In this document: positions 55,111 to 64,000 of the stretch, in pieces
How the letters are laid out: each line of letters begins with the position of its first letter
Numbering within the stretch: the first letter of the stretch is position 1
DNA from: Rhineura floridana
Lineage: Eukaryota; Chordata; Lepidosauria; Squamata; Rhineuridae
Length of the DNA: 64,000 bases
Direction of reading: 5' to 3'
Assembly: GCF_030035675.1 (NCBI RefSeq)
Contig: NC_084482.1
Location: 225,289,943-225,353,942, forward strand
The notes under the pieces: model-generated
Told to the model about the DNA's origin: nothing
Database searches by the model: none
Seen by the model: the letters and a program-made list of their open reading frames with translations, nothing else
Made by a program: the position numbers and the translations under genes

Positions 55111-55375
55111 GATGGATATTTATTCATTTTTATTTATTATTTATTTTTATTTTTTATTTATTTTTTTATTTAATTACATTTCTAGACCGCCCTATAGCAG
55201 AAAGCTCTCAGGGCGGTGTACAACAAATAAAATCACAATTAAAATATGAGCAAGTGTGGAAAAAATATATATATATAGTACAATTATAAAACATTAATAA
55301 AATTGCCATTGAGATTAAATTAAGATCATATTAAGTTTAAAATGTTAAATTAAAATATTTAAAAATTTACAAAAT

Positions 55376-58300
55376 TTAAAAAGCCTGGGCGAAAAGGTAA
55401 GTTTTTACCTGGCGCCGAAAAGATAACAGAGAAGGCGCCAGGCGTATCTCGTCTGGGAGGGCATTCCATAGTTCGGGGGCCACCACCGAGAAGGCCCTAG
55501 ATCTAGTTGTTGATCTCCGGGCCTCTTTATGGGTTGGGACCCGGAGAAGGGCCTTCGACGTCGAGCGTAGTGAACGGGTAGGTACATAGCAAGAGAGGCG
55601 CTCCATCAGGTATTGCGGTCCGATGCCGTTTAGGGCTTTATAGGTAAGAACCAACACTTTGAATCTGGCCCGGAAACATATCGGTAGCCAGTGCAGCTGC
55701 GCCAGGACAGGTGTTATATGGTCAAATTTCTTTGTCCCAGTGAGAACTCTGGCCGCAGCATTTTGCACTAGCTGAAGTTTCCGAACCGTCTTCATAGGTA
55801 GCCCCACGTAGAGTGCATTACAGTAGTCCAATCTAGAGGTTACCATAGCATGGATAACTGAGGCAAGATGCTCCTTGCTCAAATAGGGTCGTAGTTGGGC
55901 TACCAGCCGGAGCTGGTAGAATGCATTCCGTGCCACCGAGGCTACCTGAGCCTCAAGTGACAGAAGCGGATCTAATAAGACCCCCAAACTACGTACCTGT
56001 TCCTTTAGGGGGAGTGTAACCCCATCTAGGACAGGTCGAACGTCAACCATCTGGGCAGAGGGTCCTCCCACCAACAGCATCTCAGTCTTGTTAGGATTGA
56101 GTTTCAGTTTATTAGCTCTCATCCAGCCCATTATCGCGGCCAGGCAGCGGTCTAGTACATCAACAGCCTCACCTGAGGAAGATGAAAAGGAGTAGTAGAG
56201 CTGCGTATCATCAGCATATTGCTGGAAACGCACTCCAAAACTCCTGATGACCTCACCCAGCGGCTTCATATAGATATTAAAAAGCATGGGGGACAGAACT
56301 GAACCCTGCGGGACCCCATATTGGAGTACCCAGGGACTCGAGTAATGTTCCCCCAGCATCACCTTCTGGAGACGATTCCCGAGATAGGAGCAGAGCCACC
56401 GCCAAGCAGTGCCTCCCACTCCTAAATCCGTAAGTCGCTCCAGAAGGATACCATGGTCGATGGTATCAAACGCCGCTGAGAGATCAAGGAGAACCAACAG
56501 AGTTACACTCCCTCTGTCTTTCTCCCGACAGAGGTCATCATACAGGGCGACCAAGGCCGTTTCTGTACCAAACCCCGGCCGAAAGCCCGATTGAAATGGG
56601 TCTAGATAATCAGTTTCATCCAAGAGAGCCTGGAGTTGGCGAGCGACCACACGCTCTAGAACCTTGCCCAGGAATGGGACATTTGCTACTGGCCTATAGT
56701 TGTCCAAATTATCAGGGTCCAAGGAGGATTTTTTTAGGAGCGGTCTCACCACCGCCTGTTTCAGGCAGGGTGGGACCACTCCCTCTCGTAAAGAGGCATT
56801 AATCACCTCCTTGGCCCAGCCGGCTGTTCCATTCCTGCTAGCTTTTATTAGCCATGAGGGGCAAGGATCCAGAGCAGAAGTGGTCGCCCGCACCTGTCCA
56901 AGCACCTTGTCCACATCCTCGAGCTGTACCAACTGAAACTCATCCAATAAAACAGGACAAGACTGTGCTCTGGATACCTCATTAGGATCAACTGCTACAA
57001 TAATGGAGTCAAGGTCCCGGCGGATGTTCATGATCTTATCACGAAAGTGTCGCGCAAACTCATTACAGCGGGCAATTGATGGTGTTATTGCTTCCTGGGG
57101 ACCAGAGTGTAAAAGTCCCCGGACAACTTTATAAAGTTCCGCTGGGCGGTTAAGGGATGACTGAATAGAGACAGCAAAGTATTGCTTCTTTGCTGCTCTC
57201 ACTGCCTTCACATAGAGTTTGGTAGAGAGCTTCACAAGTGCATGATTACAGCCGTCGGGAGTTCGCCTCCATTTGCACTCAAGCCGTCTCCTTTCTTGCT
57301 TCATCACTCTTAGCTCCGGAGTAAACCAGGGAGCCAATTGAGCTCTGCAACGGAGAGGGCGCACCGGGGCGATCGTGTCAACTGCCCGGGCCATTTCCGT
57401 ATTCCACAGCATGGCCAGGGTTTCGACAGGACCGTCAATTCTATCAGCCGGAAAATTCCCTAGAGCCATCAGAAAACCCTCAGGATTCATTAGTCTCCGG
57501 GGACGGACCATCTTAATTGGTCCTCCACCCTTGCAGAGGGGAGAAAACAGTGTAAGTCTAAACCTTAATAGGCGGTGATCTGACCATGACAAAGGAATAG
57601 ATGAAAAATCCCTCACTCTCAGATCACCATCCCCTAATCCAGTGGCAAAAATCAAGTCCAGAGTGTGCCCCAACACATGCGTAGGGCCAGTAACAAATTG
57701 AGACAGCCCCATGGCTGTCATGGAGGTCATGAAGTCCTGAGCTGCTCCAGATAAAGCAGCCTCAGCATGAATGTTGAGATCCCCCAATACCAAAAGTTTG
57801 GGGGAACGCAACAATAGATCCGAGACCACCTCTGTCAGCTCAGTTAGGGAGGCTGTTGGGCAGCAGGGTGGACGGTACACCAACAGAATTCCCAGTCTGT
57901 CTCGCTGACCCAACGTTATGTGCAGACACTCTAGACCATTAGCCATCTGGATAGGGTGCCTAACAAGAGGGATGGAACTTCTATAGACCACAGCGATTCC
58001 CCCTCCCCGACCCTCGGATCTACCCAGATGCTGAACCGAATACCCAGGTGGGCACAACTGGGAGAGATTAATACCTCCCAGATCGCTCACCCAGGTCTCG
58101 GTAATACATGCCAGATCGGCCGCCTCATCCACAATTAGGTCATGGATGAGGGAGGTTTTATTATTTACCGATCTGGCATTAAAAAGCAGCAACTGGAGAT
58201 CCGAGGGTTGGCTGATAGAACTACCAGCAATCCTGTGGGTGTGAGGAGGACCGGAACACGTCACAGCCACCAGTTGTCTGGGGCGAGTTCCCCTTAACTG

Positions 58301-58450
58301 GCATGTCCTACTCACAGCGCCATACCTCCCATTACCCGTCACTACACTAATAGGGGCCCCCTTTGGTCCTCCCTCCCACAACACTGTCCTCTCGCCCAGG
58401 CACATAATAAAAATAAAATAAATAATAAAACTCATGGCATATACACACAA
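55376..58450 (-). CDS. L2-like LINE ORF2: endonuclease and reverse transcriptase, intact
   Basis: 1024 codons without a stop. Endonuclease, residues about 85-300, with the catalytic set visible: NARS (N91), TETW (E118), GDLNIH (D224, N226) and SDH (D291, H292). Reverse transcriptase, about 560-800: DNYRPVANVPFLGKVLERVV, LLDLSAAFDTIDH (first Asp 656), YGVPQGSVLSPMLFNIY and YADD (745-748). The C-terminal domain (SRLDYCNALYVGLP, HITPVLAQLHWLPI) is complete. The true start may lie after the first Met. The protein nicks DNA and copies its own RNA. No ORF1 was found, as in several L2 elements. All key residues are present, so this copy may be young and competent. Confidence 0.85.
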   Translation of the reverse strand: MCVYAMSFIIYFIFIMCLGERTVLWEGGPKGAPISVVTGNGRYGAVSRTCQLRGTRPRQLVAVTCSGPPHTHRIAGSSISQPSDLQLLLFNARSVNNKTSLIHDLIVDEAADLACITETWVSDLGGINLSQLCPPGYSVQHLGRSEGRGGGIAVVYRSSIPLVRHPIQMANGLECLHITLGQRDRLGILLVYRPPCCPTASLTELTEVVSDLLLRSPKLLVLGDLNIHAEAALSGAAQDFMTSMTAMGLSQFVTGPTHVLGHTLDLIFATGLGDGDLRVRDFSSIPLSWSDHRLLRFRLTLFSPLCKGGGPIKMVRPRRLMNPEGFLMALGNFPADRIDGPVETLAMLWNTEMARAVDTIAPVRPLRCRAQLAPWFTPELRVMKQERRRLECKWRRTPDGCNHALVKLSTKLYVKAVRAAKKQYFAVSIQSSLNRPAELYKVVRGLLHSGPQEAITPSIARCNEFARHFRDKIMNIRRDLDSIIVAVDPNEVSRAQSCPVLLDEFQLVQLEDVDKVLGQVRATTSALDPCPSWLIKASRNGTAGWAKEVINASLREGVVPPCLKQAVVRPLLKKSSLDPDNLDNYRPVANVPFLGKVLERVVARQLQALLDETDYLDPFQSGFRPGFGTETALVALYDDLCREKDRGSVTLLVLLDLSAAFDTIDHGILLERLTDLGVGGTAWRWLCSYLGNRLQKVMLGEHYSSPWVLQYGVPQGSVLSPMLFNIYMKPLGEVIRSFGVRFQQYADDTQLYYSFSSSSGEAVDVLDRCLAAIMGWMRANKLKLNPNKTEMLLVGGPSAQMVDVRPVLDGVTLPLKEQVRSLGVLLDPLLSLEAQVASVARNAFYQLRLVAQLRPYLSKEHLASVIHAMVTSRLDYCNALYVGLPMKTVRKLQLVQNAAARVLTGTKKFDHITPVLAQLHWLPICFRARFKVLVLTYKALNGIGPQYLMERLSCYVPTRSLRSTSKALLRVPTHKEARRSTTRSRAFSVVAPELWNALPDEIRLAPSLLSFRRQVKTYLFAQAF

Positions 58451-59090
58451 TCACACACTCACTCATACAACCCACTCATACATTCAGACAACACAGCAGC
58501 ATCCGAGGAGCTTCAGCAGCCGATAATCCGTAGTAGCTGATGTAATGGGACCCAAGAACGATAGACAGCAATGACCCCCAACCTGGTGATAATGACAGCA
58601 GCAACGGTGGCATACACCTCAGAAGAGGCAACAGCAGCACTTCAGTCTCGCATTCCAGGACAGCCCAACGGCAGCAACAGAAACGTCCACGCCCTGATCA
58701 GGATCAGGCCTGGGGCCTGGTCCTGCCAGGCAGAAGTCCCTCTGGGAAGGGTGGTGGAGGTGGTGGTCCCACGGCGGCGGCGGCGGCGGCAGCAGCAGCA
58801 AGAGCAGCAGCAAGAGCAGCAGCAAGAGCAGCAGCAAGAGCAGCAGCAAGAGCAGCAGCAAGAGCAGCAGCCTCTCCTTCCCTTGGGCGATGCTTTCTTT
58901 CTCCTGCAGGGCCTGGGTCTCCCAGGCCACCTCAGCCAGCCGGCTTATGTATCCCTCCCAAGAGGGACAGGTGATGGAAATCAGTCACAGCTGGCTGGGT
59001 ACCTGGGACCTGGTCCTGCAGGAGGCACATCTGCCAGGCAGCAGTCCCACTGGGAAGGGTGGTGGAGGTGGTGTTCCAACAGCAGCAGCA
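58451..59090 (-). promoter_or_regulatory. Probable 5' leader of the intact L2-like LINE
   Basis: Contains two related modules on the plus strand: 58708-58770 and 59003-59075 share acctggtcctgc-type sequence, then gggaagggtggtggaggtgg. Between them lies the CGG/CAG tract. Tandem leader modules are known in other LINE families as promoters. Confidence 0.45.
58776..58872 (+). repeat. (CGG)n and 12-bp CAG-type tandem repeat
   Basis: Six CGG triplets are followed by about seven units of agcagcagcaag. In one plus-strand frame this would read QQQE repeats, but this is low-complexity DNA in a LINE leader. Confidence 0.85.
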
Positions 59091-59092
59091 AC

Positions 59093-59420
59093 AGCAGGCT
59101 TTATATCCCGCCCTTCCTCCAAGCAGGAGCCCAGGGCGGCAAACAGAAATGCTAAAATCACTTTAAAACATCATAAAAAGACCTTAAAATACATTTAAAC
59201 AAAACAACATTTAAAACATTTTAAAAAAAGCTTTAAAAACATTTTTTTTAAAAAAGTGTTAAAACCATATTAAAGAAAACATATTAAAAGCCATTCTAAC
59301 ACAGACACAGACTGGGATAGGTCTCAACTTAAAAGGCTTGTTGAAAGGGGAAAGTCTTCAAAAGGCACCGAAAAGATAGCAGAGATGGCGCCTGCCTAAT
59401 ATTCAAGGGAAGGGAATTCC
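59093..59420 (-). mobile_element. L2-like LINE 3' tail
   Basis: tttatatcccgcccttcctc and caggagcccagggcggcaaa, then A-rich DNA and the end of the C-terminal code (gaagggaattccacagta). 5'-truncated. Confidence 0.65.
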
Positions 59421-59714
59421 ACAGTAATCCAGCGAGGAGATTACCAGTGCACTTACTTGTCTTCTTCTCTGATCCCTCTTCTCCTGCCTGCAGCCTTTAA
59501 ACATCACACTTGCCTCTGGCCCTGTTGGATTGATGGAGAACTCCCACAAAGTCCTGATCCTGACTGGCTGGAGCTTGACCCTTGTTGAGGCGGATTATAA
59601 ATCCCCCAATAAAGAAATGCATCTGTTTGCGATGCAATCCTGGCAGACAGAGCTCTAGGCTTCAAAGGCACCAGCCTACCACAGCACTCATTCACCTTAT
59701 CCCAAGCGCCAGTT

Positions 59715-60286
59715 CCTGTCACGACTTCACTGTTAAATGCCTGGCCTCAGAGCTGACTCCTCAATCCAAGAAACTCTTCTCAGTTTGGAGGACGTTGCCT
59801 GAACTTTGGCTCCTTTTTCTTTGACTGGAGCCTTGAATTATGGCACTTGCCTCTGGCCTCCTATCATCCTGCTGTGTTACTTTTCCCTGCCTGCAACCTT
59901 TGGACCTCACTTTTCCATCTGGCCCCATTGGGTTGATGGAGAGCTTCTCTCACATCCTGTTCTTTGCCTTTGTTGAGGCCTAAATGGGAGATAACTTGTA
60001 GATTGAGGGACAGATTATAACAGGAACAGGAATTCAGAGGTTGCAGGCAAAATACGCACATGAGGAATGCCCCTCTCAGGACAGCACGCTGCAAAAGTTT
60101 GTATAGCATTGGTCTTGCGTCTCCACTGCCTTTGTATCTGACCACCTATTCTTGTGACTCTTACCAAATCTGTGGCTCTTTGAATGTAGAGAAGCAGGTC
60201 CTTGGGTCTGAACCCTGACCCAATCATTTGTATCTGCCTTGAACTCCTAACAGGTTTTTCTTTTTCTTTCTTACTTGCCCAAATAG
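59715..60286 (+). repeat. Segmental duplication upstream of ZNF exon C
   Basis: Second copy of the 17.57-17.79 and 18.76-19.16 kb sequence, with the LTR material of the first copy absent. It ends at the exon acceptor TTGCCCAAATAG. Confidence 0.7.
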
Positions 60287-62166
<1,880 letters not shown>

Positions 62167-62624
62167 GAATGTATGGACTGTGGGAAAGGTTTCAGTTGCA
62201 GTGGAAGCCTTACTTTCCATCAAAGAAACTATACAGGGAACAAACTATTTAAATGTATGGAATGTGGAAAGTGCTTCAGTCAGAGTCAGCAACTTACTCG
62301 ACATCAAAAAACCCGCAGGGAGAACTGCAAAAGTTCTTTGACTGGAAAGGGTCAGTGTGAGCTGTTACCTTAATCAGTGGCATCTTACTGAACCCAAAAG
62401 AACCTACACAAAGAACAAAACAAAAATGTGTGGAGTGTGAAAAGAGTTTCATTCATAGCAAAAATATTACTTTACATGAAATGAAGTGGCTGCATCATGG
62501 CCCTATAGATTATAGCCTTGCAACATTATATCTGCTCCTAGAGACTGTTGACATGGATGATTTTGAATCCAATGCCCAAAGTATTGATTTGAGCAACAAT
62601 GAAACCGAATTCACAGTCAACTGA
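62167..62624 (+). pseudogene. ZNF gene C, 3' end beyond the stop
   Basis: Two more fingers follow in the same frame ([28 protein letters not shown]). After a frame change a last finger and the tail MKWLHHGP ... ETVDMDDFESNAQSIDL end at a stop near 62624. The tail is partly shared with gene A. Confidence 0.65.
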
Positions 62625-62769
62625 AATCTGGGATAGGTGGAATAGCTTTCCTTAGTCCTCCATTAATCCCTTCTACCCACCACCCACTTCCAACTGTCAA
62701 CCAATTAAATTCTCATGAGGACCCCTACTGTCATTCCATGCTCCCTTAATCTCCTCCCACACTCTGAGG

Positions 62770-63035
62770 GATCTTCCCCCTCCAACATAAACAGTAAGCA
62801 TGGTTCATTATTGATTGAGCTGTTTGTCCTTCGTAACAAAATGAAGAATGGTGTTGCTGTCAGATATTAACTTAAACTATTTAGGCAGATGCAAATCACT
62901 AAACCTTGATGTGGCTAGCATTACTAGGTTGCAGTCCACTCTGCTGATGAAGGATGGGTAATAAATTTAACCATCATCATCACTGTAAGTCATCCTGTGG
63001 TGGTGTTTCCTGAATAAATGCAGGGACAGAGTTGA
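62770..63035 (+). repeat. Segmental duplication downstream of ZNF exon C, part 1
   Basis: Matches 21370-21640: aacataaacagtaagcatgg and gttgctgtcagatatta. Confidence 0.65.
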
Positions 63036-63490
63036 TGACGGGGAATTTTGTAGTTCATTGGACTGGGGGTCCTTTAGTAAAATCGAAGAACACAGGCTTG
63101 CAGCAAAAAGGTAGGCCTTTATTGGATGACAAGTGTACGCTTGGTCAATCTCCTTCTTAGTGAGTGGAGAACTGCAACATGGCACTGGTTGCCTGGGGTT
63201 TTTATACATTTCAGGACAAAGACTTTAGCTTCTACCAATCAGGAGGTTCCACATCAGTATGACATAGACATTACAGTATTGCACAGGTATTGCATAGGTA
63301 CTGTACTTTCTGCATCGTGTTCTAGTGAATTTGGCAATGTTCAGTACTTCACATAAAAGTACATTTCCACTGTCAGCTAAGCATTCCAGCTAATGCAATC
63401 CTTCCTACGTCTTGGAGAGCACAAAGATGTTCAGTGTCTATTCAGTGTTATCATAATTGTTTAGAGTACAAGTTGTTCCAAACAAACCAG
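63036..63490 (-). mobile_element. Probable solo LTR (third type)
   Basis: On the minus strand TATAAAAACCCC (near 63207) is followed about 85 bases later by AATAAAGGCC (near 63123), an LTR-like promoter and polyadenylation pair. It interrupts the match between the two segmental copies, so it inserted after the duplication. Ends are approximate. Confidence 0.5.
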
Positions 63491-63664
63491 CACAGTCAGG
63501 GAAGACAGCTCCAAGAAGAAAAAGGGTTCTGGCTGGCTACTAAACTTATTAAATGTTAAATTAAACTATTAAAATGTTATAAACCTTTATAGCTTTATAA
63601 AAGAATATATTTTGCTTATTGTTTGTATATAAAGAATTTCCCCAACATTAACATCAGGCCTTGT

Positions 63665-63870
63665 GGCAGAGTTTGATCTTTTTTTTTTTCTTTGTTGAGT
63701 GAAACATCATTGCTAATGAGGAGCTGTTTCAGATTAGGAGAAGCCTATCCCTGAAGTCCTGTGTGAGGGAAGTGGAATATTAAGATGATAGTTGCAAAAG
63801 GAACAGTACTGAGAGGAGTTGATTATTTCTAGATATATGCTTAAAACATTTGGAGGATGAGTTTTGTCAG
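63665..63870 (+). repeat. Segmental duplication downstream of ZNF exon C, part 2
   Basis: Matches 21670-21885: attaggagaagcctatccct and gcaaaaggaacagtactgag. Confidence 0.65.
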
Positions 63871-63879
63871 CATTTTGAG

Positions 63880-64000
63880 AGACAGTATGGTGTAGTGGTT
63901 AGAGTGGTCAGACTGAGACCTGGGTGACCAAAGTTGAAATCCTCTCTTGCCATGAGGCTTACTGTGTGACTTTGCACCAGTCACTCTCTCAGCCTTACCT
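63880..64000 (+). mobile_element. tRNA-derived SINE, cut by the window edge
   Basis: Head with atggtgtagtggttagagtg and a degenerate B box (aaagttgaaatcc). It sits at the same place as the SINE at 21889 relative to the duplication, so it may be the orthologous copy carried by the segment. Confidence 0.7.

Larger units (their letters stand above)
55110..59090 (-). mobile_element. L2-like (CR1/Jockey group) LINE, apparently full length
   Basis: From a GC-rich 5' leader (59090-58451) through one long ORF (58450-55376) to an A/T-rich 3' tail rich in ATTTA/TAAAT units near 55110-55170. The tail carries the ggcggtctagaaatgta-type element shared with the other L2-like copies. No target-site duplication could be identified by eye. 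Confidence 0.75.

Noticed and set aside
58571-59155. Poly-glutamine protein (QQQE repeats) on the plus strand
   Set aside because: The Q stretch comes from the CAG-type tandem repeat in the LINE leader; the rest of the ORF has no conserved sequence.

Overview
The window looks like nuclear DNA of a squamate reptile, most likely a lizard. This rests on the repeats: BovB/RTE LINE pieces, tRNA-derived SINEs with BovB-like tails (Sauria SINE type), CR1 and L2-like LINEs, and a Ty1/Copia LTR element, alongside an MHC class II alpha fragment and C2H2 zinc-finger (ZNF) genes. The species cannot be named from the sequence. Nothing bacterial, no rRNA, no CRISPR and no true tRNA gene was seen.

Layout. 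1-2.1 kb: Copia fossil on the minus strand, cut by the window edge and inserted into another LTR-like repeat. 2.1-5.0 kb: a CpG-rich stretch, CR1 and BovB. 5.36-6.28 kb: ZNF exon 1 (plus, nine fingers). 6.4-8.3 kb: retroviral env fossil and LINE debris. 8.5-9.7 kb: two exons of a broken MHC class II alpha gene with a solo LTR in the intron between them. 11.3-12.6 kb: BovB. 12.6-14.4 kb: GC-rich 5' modules of ZNF genes. 15.2 kb: a KRAB-A exon with an in-frame stop. 19.2-21.4 kb: ZNF exon A (plus). 23-28.8 kb: repeats, including a 2.3-kb inverted-repeat structure. 29.05-35.87 kb: a very long ZNF array on the minus strand (gene B), about 64 finger units, of which the first 27 lie in one open frame. 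40.4-42.3 kb: gene B's probable 5' region. 48.2-49.1 kb: a similar GC-rich 5' module on the plus strand. 50.8-59.4 kb: BovB, CR1 and three L2-like copies, one with an intact 1024-codon ORF. 60.3-62.6 kb: ZNF exon C (plus). 63-64 kb: an LTR remnant and a SINE.

How it fits together. Three GC-rich modules (13.4 kb plus, 41.1 kb minus, 48.3 kb plus) share a motif and a conserved splice donor, and each points toward a ZNF exon. I infer three paralogous ZNF genes: A = 13.4 to 21.4 kb, B = 41.1 to 29 kb on the minus strand, C = 48.3 to 62.6 kb. Genes A and C share upstream and downstream non-coding sequence, so they come from a segmental duplication. The fragment of a fourth module (12.6-12.9 kb, minus) has no gene left in this window. 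All the ZNF exons carry stops or frameshifts somewhere, so the cluster is partly decayed; open blocks of 9, 27, about 17 and about 15 fingers remain. C2H2 arrays of this kind usually bind DNA in the nucleus and, with KRAB, recruit TRIM28 to silence transposons; here that role is inferred from the family only.
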